Shown: positions 1 to 10,390, numbered from the stretch's first letter. The stretch: DNA of 56,497 nucleotides from Promethearchaeota archaeon (GCA_019057775.1 JAHLWT010000019.1:1-56497); one strand, 5' to 3'. Program-made: numbers and translations. The notes: generated by a model from the letters alone, not told the origin.

Positions 1-1221
1 CGATACAACCTGCCCCGCAATAGTTATATTATCTCCCTCTGTTGCTTTAGAGACAAGATCCCAGTTAACTGTAAAATTTGAAAATAACTTTATATTGGTA
101 ATATTAGTGTCTGAATATCCAATATTAGGATAATCCCCCGGAAAACTCATATTTAGATTTATAATTGAAGAATATGCATTAGTAGGGATTCTTAAATTTT
201 CTGAAAAAGACCCGTCAGTTGCTCTTGTAAAAAAAGAATTGACTGGCCACTGAAACGTGCTATTATACCAGAAATAATTAATTTGGACATTTGGGATCCC
301 AACACCAAGAAGATTATCAAATCTTAAAATTCCTTCAACTCTGAATATTTCTCCAGGAACTTTTAGTAAAGGATCGATATGAATTAATTCAAAAATTGAA
401 GTTGCATTTGTGTAAAATATAAAGAAATTTTGTAACTCTACGTCATTTACCCACTTACCCTGAGTGATATTTATTTGAAGTTTATATGCTTGATAGACAT
501 CAAAACTATATGGAATTATAAAATTAATTTGAAATGTCCCGTTAGATCCCGTTGTAGTATTGAATCTATTAAACAATATACCGTTGACAAATAGCGACAC
601 TTCTAATCCAGAAATCCCCTTAGTTTCATCTAGATATTTATATAATCTTCCTTCAATTGGGATGGACGAATTACGATAATGATATGTATTATTAATAGCA
701 TAATTTGTAAGAGTTATATTTGCATATGGAAATATATTAATTATATAATAATTTTGTAATTCCACAGCGTTATTTCCTAGGTTGTCTGTTACATTTACTT
801 CGATCTTATAAGATCGATATACACTGAGATTAATGGGAATTGTAAAACTAATGTTGAAATTACCGTTAGTATGAGTTTTATTATTAAACGCGGACATTAA
901 TTTTCCATCGAGATATAAGGATACATTATAATCATTGATACCATTTGCTTCAGCTAAATATTCATACAGTCTACCTTCAATTGGAATTGTTTCGTTATGA
1001 GAATGATCTGTATCATTAACCGCTATATTAGTTAGTTCTAATTTAGCCCAAAGACCCGAATTTTTAAGAGTTTTAGTATTTTCACAATTTGTTTCGTGGT
1101 TATTGGAATTATTGAAGTGATTTTTAGGAATTATTGTAAAAAAGAAAGAAATCATGATTAACATCAAAATAGCTGAATGTTTTCTCAATTTCCTTAGATT
1201 TTTTCTTCTTAATCCAAACAT
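1..1221 (-). CDS. Secreted Ig-like repeat protein, C-terminus cut by window edge
   Basis: An open frame of 407 codons begins at ATG 1221 on the minus strand and runs off the left edge without a stop, so only the N-terminal part is seen. Residues about 1-30 hold a basic start (MFGLRRKN) followed by a hydrophobic stretch (ILMLIMISFFFTIIP), a signal peptide or anchor. The rest is rich in Asn, Thr, Tyr and aromatic beta-strand patterns with many N-x-S/T sequons, typical of archaeal surface proteins. Two tandem domains of about 108 residues each begin with S/T-IPIEGRLY-K/E-YL; a third, diverged domain follows. The next gene upstream is also a large extracellular protein on the same strand, 47 nt away. 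Binding partner or substrate cannot be told; adhesin or S-layer-associated protein is an inference. Confidence 0.75.
   Translation of the reverse strand, partial: MFGLRRKNLRKLRKHSAILMLIMISFFFTIIPKNHFNNSNNHETNCENTKTLKNSGLWAKLELTNIAVNDTDHSHNETIPIEGRLYEYLAEANGINDYNVSLYLDGKLMSAFNNKTHTNGNFNISFTIPINLSVYRSYKIEVNVTDNLGNNAVELQNYYIINIFPYANITLTNYAINNTYHYRNSSIPIEGRLYKYLDETKGISGLEVSLFVNGILFNRFNTTTGSNGTFQINFIIPYSFDVYQAYKLQINITQGKWVNDVELQNFFIFYTNATSIFELIHIDPLLKVPGEIFRVEGILRFDNLLGVGIPNVQINYFWYNSTFQWPVNSFFTRATDGSFSENLRIPTNAYSSIINLNMSFPGDYPNIGYSDTNITNIKLFSNFTVNWDLVSKATEGDNITIAGQVVS
415..996 (-). repeat. Two tandem 108-aa Ig-like protein repeats
   Basis: Within the edge gene two consecutive copies can be aligned by eye: each starts with IPIEGRLY, has a central NG-F-I-F-IP segment, and ends with VELQN-(Y/F)-(Y/F). 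The period is about 324 nt. The repeats have diverged at DNA level, so this is a protein-domain duplication and not a recent DNA repeat. Confidence 0.6.
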
Positions 1222-1268
1222 TTTCCTCTGATTGCCGACTTTTTTAAATTGTATACTTATTTTTGGTT

Positions 1269-4200
1269 TCAACTAAATTTTAAAATCGATTCTTCTACAT
1301 AAGGAAGATTTTTATTCTGAATTGGAAAAAATTCGACCCATATTTCAGTCTGACTTCTATATTGAGGCCACTTCGAATCAATAATAAAAGTAACATTGAA
1401 TTGTCCTAGAGAATTAGTTTCTACAGTATTGTTAGACTCTATAATAGTTCCATTAAGTAATCTTATAGAAACAGTCATATTCACATTTGCGATTGGTGTT
1501 GTATTATTATCCCAAGTTAAATTACCATAAACATAAAGTAAATCTGTATTAATCCACTGAGTTGGAGCTAAACCTGATTTAGTATGGTAACCATCTTGAA
1601 TAATTACTGTTCCTGCTGTTATATTAAGCGACATGGGAGGAGAGCTACTGATAGGTTTCATAAAATTCTGTATCAAATCTATTCCAGGAGTTTCACTCAG
1701 AAAAATTGTTCCATTAAAATCTATTCTTACATAATAGAGCCCTTGAGGGCAATTCAATGAAACTGAACCAACATCAAATTGGAAATAACCATTTGATTGA
1801 GAAGTTGAAAATATTGAACCACCGATATATTGCGAAGCATTACCATAGGAACTATTTAACAATTGTAAACCTACTCTTAAACCTCTTAAATCTGCTCCAA
1901 ACTCTTGAACATACCCCGAAACGGTAAATCCACCACTATCTCTCATAATGCTACTAATAACTGGATCCATATTAAAATTAACAGTTTCATTAATTACTAT
2001 AAATGTTGTATTAATTGTTGGAAAATTCATAAATTGAACTCTGATTTTATGGATCCCTGCGTGAAATAGATTCAATGGGATATTAAATTGATGATCGCTT
2101 GTACCACCTGGAAATATATGGGTGTCTAATAGATTATTTGAATAATCGTCATAAATTCTCACATAATCTCCATTTTGGGGGAAAACGCCTTGGTGCACCA
2201 CATTAACGTCAAAATTAGCTGTATCAACCCGAGTATAGTTTTGTGGTTTGTAGGAGTTATCATAAATACTTCTGGCGGGCTTTCCTTCGACAGCAAGATA
2301 AATCACAACATCATTCGAGTCATACACTCTTAACTGTCTTGAAATTTCACTCGAGTTATAAAGGTAACCTATGGTGAGTGAGGTGGAATAAGGATAACTA
2401 GAAAAATCGAAATTTCCATTAAATTCGAGTCTTAATGTGTAGTTAATAACTGGCGTTGTGGTTGGATTTACTCCTTGATTAAAATTAAAGAAATTTGAAT
2501 CCATTGCCACAGGGGTTACAGGATTTCCAGGTGCTAAACGATCAGTATAATCAAGAAAACTGTTATTCATCCTTAAATCTAATTCTGAATAAAAAATTGG
2601 ATTCCCCTGGTCATCTATTAAGCTACACTGGATATTAAACTGAGTTGGCCCAATCCCAGCAATATCTAACTCGAGTGGACTTGAATAAGATATTGAAGTA
2701 ATCTGAATAGACTCATTAACAATATAATATGAATAATTACTATTTCTCCCAACCTGAGCATACACTAAAGTTGGACCTGATTTAAGACTTCCCACGATAT
2801 CATAAGAAAACCACCCAACTCCGTTAGAGTTTGTAACATCGGATCCGATCAATATATCTCCATTAGTATAATCATAAAACTCAACAACTTCTCCAGGCAT
2901 AGGATTTCTACTTATGTCATCTAAAACAATGACAGATAGATTCAATTGTTGGGATCGTTTAACATTTATTAAATTATTAGCAGGATCATTACCAGGATCA
3001 GGATCATAAGGGTATTTTGTTGGAGTTCCATTAATCATGAATAACAGAGAAAAAGTGATTTTTTCAGTTATATTTAATTCAATTCTGCTACTTGAATTAC
3101 TCATTACTCCTAAAGCTAGAGGAACTCCATTCCAAGAACCATTAAAATCAACTCGAACTTCATAACTTCCTCTTATTACCGAGGGATCAACATTTACAAT
3201 TTCATTAAAATTCCCATTACTATCTGTGTCAGTGTAAATAGTATCGAATGGATTGGCTATTTTGTTATTCGTTCCTAAACCTAATAATACAAACTCAACA
3301 GTGGCATTTTCAACTCTCTGGTTCGCTATGGGATCCATAACATATCCTTGAATAGTGGTACTATTACTTATAGAGCGATTTACTAGCGTAGGGTTAACAC
3401 TTAAAAGTTTTACTTCAATATCACCGTAAACAACATAATATGTAGTATCACTCGCTAAAGTAGAAAATGAGGCTAAAATTGGATGAGGTCCAACAACTTG
3501 AGAACCATTTATATCTACAAGTATCGAGGCTTGGCCATTCTGATCAGTTAACACTTGCCCAATTGTTGTACGTCCTGCTGTTAAGTCTGTGAATGTAATC
3601 GTTCTGTTGGCTACTGAGGATTCAGGCGAACTTAAAGTAGCTGTTAAATTAGCGACGCCATCTCTAAAACCTGCTGAAAAATTCGAATTTAAATCAAGAG
3701 TGAATTGTCCCTGTGAGGCGGATTCGGGTTCAATATCAAATTGAATCCAATAACCATTTCCTGTTATATCTGTAGGTATAAAAACTTCTGCCCAATTGTA
3801 TAAGTGTTTATATTTAATTAAAATCGCATTCCTACCTTCTTGGGAGTCGTAAATCTCATCAATTTGACCCATTGATACTGATCTATACCCGTCAACAAAA
3901 CGATTAGCTACTCCAAATGCACGAGCAAACACACAAAAGGCTGACGTAAATTCAGCATATAGCCCTTCTTCGTGTTCACTAAACCATTCTACAATATCTT
4001 CTGTGTCGCCTGCAGGATCATTCATCACTGCGTCCCAACTAAAAATGAAATTAGTTTGAAGATAATTTTTTATTTTAGTTGCGATTTCATAAGCATTATC
4101 ATTGCTATTAATTATTAAATCAAGTGCATCATAATGATTTTTAAAATACGGATGAGAATTTATATAGTCAGTAACAGTTGGAGGTAGTTGTGTAAATTGG

Positions 4201-5117
4201 TTTCGCAAACTCGAATATTCTGCAGAAGGGGTGGTAACTAATACAGCTGAACTGTTGATCTCTTGTTCAGTGGGTAAGTTCTCTCCAAATAACTCAAAAG
4301 TTAGATTTGCTGATTCTGATGAGTCAAAATAAAGCCCGATTAAGGAACAATTGAAGTCATCTTTATTTAAAATCGGCGATCCTGGCACTAAATTAGTAGC
4401 CGACATACTATCTTCCATCACATATGGATAAGGAAAGAGAGAAGGGAGGACCATAGATGTTGGACCTGCATTAGGGGAAATCTCCATTTTTAACTGCAGT
4501 AAATCTAAAGTAGAGTATTGACTATAATACTCTGAAAGAGGTATAAAGTCTATTACTTCTGTTGCTGCATTCGAGAGCCATTCAGATTCATTATATTCGT
4601 CAAAACTTTCATATTTCCATAAAACATCTTGCATGTCTATAAGAAAATCATAATCATAAACTCTAAAAACTTCTTTTTCGCTTAACAATAGTGCTCCTGC
4701 TGCTCCAAGAAGAGGGAGGAGAGCTTGCGAAAAATCACTAATATCAAAATTATCTATATCTGCGTCAATCATATCCTCTAGAACATCAGATAGATCTCCC
4801 ACCTGATCCATATAATCATCAAGATTTTCGAGATCTAACAGATCCATGAATTTTAACATATCTTCTGGATTATTAAGAAAAAAATCCAATAATTCTGATA
4901 AGATATCGAGAGGGAGTGGTGGCATAACCTTGAGTACATCCTCATAATCATCATGATATTCTTCATTGGGAGAAGGACGCTTAGATCCAAAAAGAAAACT
5001 AAAAAAAACCACAGAATAAGCAAACACTGATATTAATAAAATCGCAACTAATGCAATTCCGATTACTTTTTTCTTATTAATTCCAGCACCTAATATTTCT
5101 TCTCTTAATGCAGACAT
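1269..5117 (-). CDS. Membrane-anchored transglutaminase-like surface protein
   Basis: 1282 residues from ATG 5117. A cytoplasmic basic stretch (INKKK) is followed by one strong transmembrane segment at about 18-44, so the large remainder is probably outside the cell. Residues about 330-470 match the transglutaminase-like core: the Cys motif is FTSAFCVFARAFG followed by RFVDGYR, and the Asp motif is WIQFDIEP. In place of the usual H-x-W-x-E-V the sequence reads YNWAEV, so the catalytic His position is Tyr, although a His lies two residues further upstream (KHLYNW). The C-terminal two thirds are repeated Ig-like/Big-like beta domains rich in N-glycosylation sequons. Family membership is well supported; peptidase or cross-linking activity is doubtful given the His change. 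The edge gene downstream on the same strand is also extracellular. Confidence 0.8.
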   Translation of the reverse strand: MSALREEILGAGINKKKVIGIALVAILLISVFAYSVVFFSFLFGSKRPSPNEEYHDDYEDVLKVMPPLPLDILSELLDFFLNNPEDMLKFMDLLDLENLDDYMDQVGDLSDVLEDMIDADIDNFDISDFSQALLPLLGAAGALLLSEKEVFRVYDYDFLIDMQDVLWKYESFDEYNESEWLSNAATEVIDFIPLSEYYSQYSTLDLLQLKMEISPNAGPTSMVLPSLFPYPYVMEDSMSATNLVPGSPILNKDDFNCSLIGLYFDSSESANLTFELFGENLPTEQEINSSAVLVTTPSAEYSSLRNQFTQLPPTVTDYINSHPYFKNHYDALDLIINSNDNAYEIATKIKNYLQTNFIFSWDAVMNDPAGDTEDIVEWFSEHEEGLYAEFTSAFCVFARAFGVANRFVDGYRSVSMGQIDEIYDSQEGRNAILIKYKHLYNWAEVFIPTDITGNGYWIQFDIEPESASQGQFTLDLNSNFSAGFRDGVANLTATLSSPESSVANRTITFTDLTAGRTTIGQVLTDQNGQASILVDINGSQVVGPHPILASFSTLASDTTYYVVYGDIEVKLLSVNPTLVNRSISNSTTIQGYVMDPIANQRVENATVEFVLLGLGTNNKIANPFDTIYTDTDSNGNFNEIVNVDPSVIRGSYEVRVDFNGSWNGVPLALGVMSNSSSRIELNITEKITFSLLFMINGTPTKYPYDPDPGNDPANNLINVKRSQQLNLSVIVLDDISRNPMPGEVVEFYDYTNGDILIGSDVTNSNGVGWFSYDIVGSLKSGPTLVYAQVGRNSNYSYYIVNESIQITSISYSSPLELDIAGIGPTQFNIQCSLIDDQGNPIFYSELDLRMNNSFLDYTDRLAPGNPVTPVAMDSNFFNFNQGVNPTTTPVINYTLRLEFNGNFDFSSYPYSTSLTIGYLYNSSEISRQLRVYDSNDVVIYLAVEGKPARSIYDNSYKPQNYTRVDTANFDVNVVHQGVFPQNGDYVRIYDDYSNNLLDTHIFPGGTSDHQFNIPLNLFHAGIHKIRVQFMNFPTINTTFIVINETVNFNMDPVISSIMRDSGGFTVSGYVQEFGADLRGLRVGLQLLNSSYGNASQYIGGSIFSTSQSNGYFQFDVGSVSLNCPQGLYYVRIDFNGTIFLSETPGIDLIQNFMKPISSSPPMSLNITAGTVIIQDGYHTKSGLAPTQWINTDLLYVYGNLTWDNNTTPIANVNMTVSIRLLNGTIIESNNTVETNSLGQFNVTFIIDSKWPQYRSQTEIWVEFFPIQNKNLPYVEESILKFS

Positions 5118-5408
5118 TATGAACCAAGGTATCCCTTCTTATAACATAATTTGACTATAGAAGGCAAAAATAACTTTTTTTTTTAAACCATCAATGAACC
5201 TTATTATTAACCAAATTATCAAATTTATTATTTAAATAATTTTCCACATATTTTTTCTTTTTATTTTTTTTTTATTATTAAGACATTTTTAAATGAGTAT
5301 TAATTTTGCTTTAAAAATAAATAGAAGCACATGAATTCATTTAAAACTAAAAAATACTAATTGACATATTTGTATCACAATAAAGATTAATAGAAAGAAA
5401 GAGTAAGT

Positions 5409-6407
5409 TTAAAATTCAAAACCGCATTTCGTACAGACTAGTTTCTTAGCATATATTGGTTTAGGAATATAACTAATTATCCTTGTTCTATCTTCAACTT
5501 CTTTAACCGCAAAACCAGTAGCATTACAATTCGGACAAACTCTTCTCACTGTTCTGGTTTGAAACGAAGGGCTTGGTATCGATGTAGGAGTTGGAATTTG
5601 TGAAGATCCAGCAGTAAAATCAGGACTTTGTGGTGATATCTCTTGTGCTAAGCTCGGGGGCATTACTGCTTTAGGTTCCTGCAATTCATCAATACGTTTC
5701 TCTTTATAAATAATCTCCTCTTGTAATTTCGAAATCTGTGCCTGTAATGGTCCAATTTGTTGTTGTAACATAGAATTATGTTGTTGGAGGTCTTGAACCT
5801 GCTGTTGTAAACCAGGAATGTGAGCTTTTATTTGGGCATTTTCATCAGTTAATTGTTTAACTTGTTGTTGATAAGCTTCTGTCGAACTTTGAAGCGATTG
5901 CATTTGATTATTTAATCGATTAACTTGATTATTTTTCTCACCTTGTTGAGCAACTAAATTAGAATTTTGAGTGTTTAATTCATTAATTTGATTTTGTAGC
6001 TGATTAATTTTTGAATCCGATTCTTGAAGTTGACTTACTAAACTTTCATACTCACTTTGTGTTTGCCCAGTTGGAGTTGGTGGAATTGGTTCAATAATTG
6101 ATGAATCTATTGATTTTATACTAGGGGGAGGAGTTTGTTCTAAAATTGGAGGTGAACTTATGGATGGAGGAGGAGGTTCAAAATTGGGAGGTAAGGGTGG
6201 GGCTGTAAGTGGTGAGGAAGCGTTATCTGTAGAAAGAGGACTCGCGGGTACTTCTGCCGGAGGCCTTACGGGAGGGGGTGTAATAGGTGGTGATATAGAA
6301 GGAGGGGATGTCACAGGTGTTATCGAAGGTGGGGGCATTGATGGGATAGAAATTTTATTTTTTTCTTTTTCCTTATCATTCTCTTCTTTATCATAATCAT
6401 ACGACAT
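5409..6407 (-). CDS. Pro-rich, coiled-coil protein with C-terminal zinc ribbon
   Basis: 332 residues from ATG 6407; a GGAG Shine-Dalgarno sequence lies 6-7 nt upstream and fixes the start. Three regions are visible: an acidic/basic start then a Pro-Ser-Ile-rich low-complexity stretch (about 20-115), a Gln/Asn-rich coiled coil with clear heptads (about 120-245), and a C-terminal zinc ribbon with CPNC and CTKC pairs (about 290-332). There is no transmembrane segment. I do not recognise a family; the architecture suggests a cytoplasmic scaffold or tether. The low-complexity GC-rich stretch produces a spurious open frame on the opposite strand. Confidence 0.7.
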   Translation of the reverse strand: MSYDYDKEENDKEKEKNKISIPSMPPPSITPVTSPPSISPPITPPPVRPPAEVPASPLSTDNASSPLTAPPLPPNFEPPPPSISSPPILEQTPPPSIKSIDSSIIEPIPPTPTGQTQSEYESLVSQLQESDSKINQLQNQINELNTQNSNLVAQQGEKNNQVNRLNNQMQSLQSSTEAYQQQVKQLTDENAQIKAHIPGLQQQVQDLQQHNSMLQQQIGPLQAQISKLQEEIIYKEKRIDELQEPKAVMPPSLAQEISPQSPDFTAGSSQIPTPTSIPSPSFQTRTVRRVCPNCNATGFAVKEVEDRTRIISYIPKPIYAKKLVCTKCGFEF

Positions 6408-6515
6408 ATTAATCTCCTCTTAAATTTCACTAACTAAAAATGATAAAACAATTTTAATGTACTGATTATGATTATAGCATAAATGTAAATATAAAAGTGT
6501 TATGTATACAAGACT

Positions 6516-7607
6516 TTAAAAACAATTCCAAAAAGGCTTTAATTTTTCTTTTAAAGCGGGTATTAATTTCTTATTGACATAATTTAACACTGCTACATCT
6601 GATTTCCTTGATTTTTCTTCAATAAGTCGATCATATTCGTCATTAAGAACCCTTAAACAATTGTATACTGCTTTGGCTTGTTTATCAACTTCATACCCGC
6701 CTTCTAATGTCAAGAGAATACGGTTATGAGCATGTTCTTTAGCAACGGTTTTAATCATTTTTAAATAGTTTGCCGGTGCTTGATATGTCCATCCCATATC
6801 AGTTAATTGATCAGTCCAATGCGTATCAAATCCAGCAGAAATTAATATAAATTCTGGTTTGAATTCTTGACATATAGGAGAGACTATTTCATTGAAATAA
6901 AGTGGAATTATATCATCTGCGGCTTTAGGCGGCATTGGATAATTAATAATTTTACCTTCACCTTTTCCAGTGCCTATCTCGTTTATAGAACCTGAGCCGG
7001 GATAAAAATTTCCGTATTGATGTGAATTAAACATTACAAGTTCTCCATTTTTAGATTCTGAGCCATAATAAAAGATATCTTGAGTTCCATTACCATGATG
7101 ACAATCCCAATCAATTATTACAACTCTCTTATATCCTTTTTCCCTAAATAGATATTCTGCGGCAATGGCTACATTATTGAAGATACAGAATCCCGCACAT
7201 TTATACGAATTGGAATGATGTCCAGGAGGGCGTACTAAAGCAAAAGCATTATTTATTTCTTCATCAATAATCATGTCAATTGCTTGAAGATTTCCACCAA
7301 CTGAATGAAGGGAAGCTTGATACGTCTTTGGAGAAACTATTGTATCAGGATCAAGGCTTTGAATGCGCCCTGTTGTTTCACTTAATTTACAAAGATTTTC
7401 TATTTCATTTATTAATTCGAGTTTGTGTATATAATTAATTTGATCTAACAAAGCTTTCCTAGGTTTAATTAATTTAAAGTTGGAATCATCTAAAATATCA
7501 TTTTTTTTTAGAAAATCCATAATTTCAATAAGTCTATGATGGCTTTCTACATGAGTTCCTATACGATGTTGTAGATAAATATCATCATAAATTATGCCAG
7601 TAGTCAT
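6516..7607 (-). CDS. Histone deacetylase family (HDAC/AcuC/AphA-like) hydrolase
   Basis: 363 residues from ATG 7607. Zn-dependent deacetylase of the arginase/HDAC fold. Visible active-site motifs in order: RPPGHHS (the paired His), DWDCHHGNGTQ (metal ligands Asp and His), SAGFDTHWTD (third metal ligand Asp) and LEGGY (transition-state Tyr). All residues expected for an active enzyme are present and the length is normal for the family. The substrate cannot be inferred: archaeal members may act on acetylpolyamines, acetyl-lysine or small amides. It is transcribed away from the Ras-like GTPase gene, sharing an AT-rich promoter region of about 100 nt. Confidence 0.92.
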   Translation of the reverse strand: MTTGIIYDDIYLQHRIGTHVESHHRLIEIMDFLKKNDILDDSNFKLIKPRKALLDQINYIHKLELINEIENLCKLSETTGRIQSLDPDTIVSPKTYQASLHSVGGNLQAIDMIIDEEINNAFALVRPPGHHSNSYKCAGFCIFNNVAIAAEYLFREKGYKRVVIIDWDCHHGNGTQDIFYYGSESKNGELVMFNSHQYGNFYPGSGSINEIGTGKGEGKIINYPMPPKAADDIIPLYFNEIVSPICQEFKPEFILISAGFDTHWTDQLTDMGWTYQAPANYLKMIKTVAKEHAHNRILLTLEGGYEVDKQAKAVYNCLRVLNDEYDRLIEEKSRKSDVAVLNYVNKKLIPALKEKLKPFWNCF

Positions 7608-7712
7608 ATTATAATATATATTATTCTAATTACGATATAATAAATTTAGGATTTAATTATTTTAATATTTACATATAAACTTAAAAAAGTTTTTTCATAA
7701 AATTACTTGTAT

Positions 7713-8246
7713 ATGAGCAAGATCAAGAAATATACTCTGAAAGTTATCATTATCGGAGAATCAGCAGTTGGTAAAACTAGTTTGGTAAAAAAATTTGTCT
7801 CTGGTAAATTTATAAAAGACTATCGTTCAAGTATAGGAACAAATATCTTTACTAAAAAGTTAAATTTAAAAGATAGTAGCAATGCAACACTTCAATTATG
7901 GGATATCGCAGGCCAAGAACGGTGGATAAATATGAGACACTCATATTATATTGGAGCACAGGGTGCCATCATAGTAGCGGATTTATCGAGGAAAAACACA
8001 TTTGATCAGATTGAAAAATTCTGGGTTCCAGATGTTAGAATTTATTGTGAAATTACACCCATTATATTGCTTGCCAATAAAAGTGATTTGAAGAGAGATA
8101 TAGATGAGAATGAAATTTATTCTATAGGAAAGAAAATTGATGCTAAAGCAGTTTTTCTTACTTCAGCGAAAACAGGAGAAAATGTTGAACTAGCATTTCA
8201 AGTAATTTCTGAGTATGCAATAAAAACATTTGACTTGTCTTGTTGA
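7713..8246 (+). CDS. Ras/Rab-like small GTPase
   Basis: 177 residues from ATG 7713; an in-frame TTG two codons upstream is a weaker alternative. All G boxes are present: G1 GESAVGKTS, G2 Thr in SSIGTN, G3 WDIAGQE, G4 NKSD and G5 TSAKTG. The WDIAGQER sequence is the Rab/Ras-type switch II. The protein ends in FDLSC, a single terminal Cys, which is not a CAAX box; membrane attachment by prenylation is therefore not supported. Such GTPases are expanded in Asgard archaea. No partner gene is adjacent. Confidence 0.93.
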   Translation: MSKIKKYTLKVIIIGESAVGKTSLVKKFVSGKFIKDYRSSIGTNIFTKKLNLKDSSNATLQLWDIAGQERWINMRHSYYIGAQGAIIVADLSRKNTFDQIEKFWVPDVRIYCEITPIILLANKSDLKRDIDENEIYSIGKKIDAKAVFLTSAKTGENVELAFQVISEYAIKTFDLSC

Positions 8247-8287
8247 ATTTATGAACCTTTGAATGGATATAAAATAAAGTAATATTA

Positions 8288-10390
8288 TTAATTATCCTTA
8301 CGGGTAAAATTGATAAAACCACTTTTTGGTTCATATAGTGTTCCTTCTCTTAACAATTCAGTCACAGCATTTTCGATGAACTTTTTATCGAGATTTTCTT
8401 CTAATTCTAAGATTTGAAATATATTAACTTTTTCAATGGGTTTCCAATTATTATCTTCAAATATTTCTTTTAATCTATTCATTAATGTCTCAAGTTTATT
8501 GATGCTACTTCTAGATTGTCCAACAAAGATTCTATCCATATCAATTTTTCCGGTTGTTTCATCATAACCAGTGTCTTTAAGATATCTTTTGAATAATTTA
8601 AATATTTCTTCTACATCTTCTTTAAGTACATCACTTCTTAACGCCATTTTTGCGTGAGCTTCGCTAAGTCTTACAAGAGCATCCAAATTTCTCGCTAATA
8701 TCGAAATAATAGCATCTTCACTGTCATATTGCCCCCGTAATTCTAAATAATATTCCTTGATTCTTTCCTTAGCGTCATTCGTTAATACGGGGTGGCATGA
8801 TCGTTTCGCATGCTTGATATATTTTTTAAGAAGGTCTCTAGGGATTGGAGCTTGAGAATCATCACTTTCTTCAATAATTTCTTCTGGTTGAGTCATAGAG
8901 TTTTTTAATATGAATTCAGCCATCTGAGCATCATCAGAGGCGTTAGGTTTATCTACAATAATAAAAATCAAATCAAATCGAGATAAAAGAGAAGGGGGCA
9001 AGTGGATATTCTGAGTTGGAGTTTTATATCTATCATATCTACCAGAGTAAGGATTAGCTGCAGCTATAATTGCTGTTTGAGCTTTCAATGTAGCAACAAT
9101 TCCAGCTTTAGCAATACTCACTGTTTGCTGCTCCATCGCTTCATGAAGAGCAGATCTATCAGCAGTTTCCATCTTGTCAAATTCATCTATCGCGGCGACA
9201 CCACCGTTAGCTAAAACAACAACCCCCGCTTCTAGGTTCATTTGACCAGTATCACTTTCTTTTATAACAGCAGCGGTTAAACCAACTGCAGATGATCCTT
9301 TTCCTGAAGTATAGAGTCCTCTTGGAGAGACTCCAATCGCCCCTTTCAGGATTTCTGATTTTCCTGTACCAGGATCACCAACCGCAAGAATATGTATATC
9401 ACCTCTTTTATAACCACCACCAGGTTTTTTTCTTCTCGTTCCTCCAAATAGACTTAAAGCACATGCTAGCTTTAATTGATCTCTCCCATATATATTTGGT
9501 GCGATAGATCGAGAGATTTTCTTTTGTATCTTTGGCTCTTTTGATAAGGCTTCAATTTTTTTTTTATCTTCTTTAGAGAAGTCAATTATAGCATCAGTTT
9601 TATCTTCAGGATCTATAAAATTAACATCAATATAGGTATTAAATAGGGTTGAATTATTACTTTTAGTAGAATTTGCTAGGACAGATTTAAAAATTCCCAT
9701 AACTTTTATTCTATCTCCTGGTTTGACAGTGTCAACTAAATCGTATGTTAAAATTGCTTGAACTGATCGGGGAATTCTTCCAGGAGGTAAATCCTCCGGG
9801 ATCTCTTGAATCATAATACTTTGCCAGTCAATAAACTCTGAATCTTTTGAGATTAACCTAAAATCTGTCTGAGTTTTTGCTTTACATCTTTTATTAGTAC
9901 AGAATTTTGGCCATTTAATCCTCGACGTCAACTGAATTATCTCAAACCTGCTTCCACACATAAAACACTCAAAAGTAGCCTTCATAAGTTTGGGTCTAAT
10001 TATTGAACTCCTTACAAGAATTCCTTTTGACCAAATGAGATTATCAATATTTTTTGCTCTCAATCCTCTTAAAGATATGAATAGTGGAGATTTTTTATCC
10101 TTTGATGTTATTCTTACAAAAAATTTGCGATCTTTTATTAATACTCCCTGAAATTTCATTATATTCTTAAACGCTTCAATAGCATCTTCCAATAATAATT
10201 CAGGATCAGTTTTTATTAACTCGGCAATTTGAGGAGCAAATGATAATAGATCTTCATAAAAAACAAATAAAATATTTCCTCCCTTTGAAGAAATATCATT
10301 AATTTGATCATGATATTTATATTCACCCGGAATTTCTTGAAATAGCCGATAAAACTCTTCAAATTTCTGAGTTTTATTAATTGGGATTAT
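8288..10390 (-). CDS. mcm: Replicative helicase MCM
   Basis: Hexameric AAA+ replicative helicase. From the TTG at 10192 the frame gives 634 residues: zinc-binding CFMC...CTNKRC (about 77-104), Walker A GDPGTGKSE (about 273), Walker B AAIDEFDKM, arginine finger region LLSRFDLIF, and a C-terminal winged helix. The frame stays open upstream to a TGA at 10421-10423 and encodes a typical MCM N-terminal helical domain (FEEFYRLFQEIPGEY, then FYEDLLSFAPQI), so TTG 10192 is not the true start. No ATG, GTG or TTG exists in frame there. I extend the call to ATA 10390, which lies about 27 nt after a weak TATA-like TTTAATA. A one-base indel joining GTG 10424 is an equally good explanation. An 8-bp hairpin lies upstream, after the HEAT gene. 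Confidence 0.93.
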   Translation of the reverse strand: MIPINKTQKFEEFYRLFQEIPGEYKYHDQINDISSKGGNILFVFYEDLLSFAPQIAELIKTDPELLLEDAIEAFKNIMKFQGVLIKDRKFFVRITSKDKKSPLFISLRGLRAKNIDNLIWSKGILVRSSIIRPKLMKATFECFMCGSRFEIIQLTSRIKWPKFCTNKRCKAKTQTDFRLISKDSEFIDWQSIMIQEIPEDLPPGRIPRSVQAILTYDLVDTVKPGDRIKVMGIFKSVLANSTKSNNSTLFNTYIDVNFIDPEDKTDAIIDFSKEDKKKIEALSKEPKIQKKISRSIAPNIYGRDQLKLACALSLFGGTRRKKPGGGYKRGDIHILAVGDPGTGKSEILKGAIGVSPRGLYTSGKGSSAVGLTAAVIKESDTGQMNLEAGVVVLANGGVAAIDEFDKMETADRSALHEAMEQQTVSIAKAGIVATLKAQTAIIAAANPYSGRYDRYKTPTQNIHLPPSLLSRFDLIFIIVDKPNASDDAQMAEFILKNSMTQPEEIIEESDDSQAPIPRDLLKKYIKHAKRSCHPVLTNDAKERIKEYYLELRGQYDSEDAIISILARNLDALVRLSEAHAKMALRSDVLKEDVEEIFKLFKRYLKDTGYDETTGKIDMDRIFVGQSRSSINKLETLMNRLKEIFEDNNWKPIEKVNIFQILELEENLDKKFIENAVTELLREGTLYEPKSGFINFTRKDN

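Noticed and set aside
6160..6396. Gly-rich 78-residue frame opposite the Pro-rich gene
   Set aside because: It is the reverse complement of Pro/Ser-rich coding DNA; the Gly-Gly pattern is a direct result of that.
9002..9507. Two short frames opposite mcm
   Set aside because: They lie inside conserved MCM motifs on the other strand and have no ribosome site.
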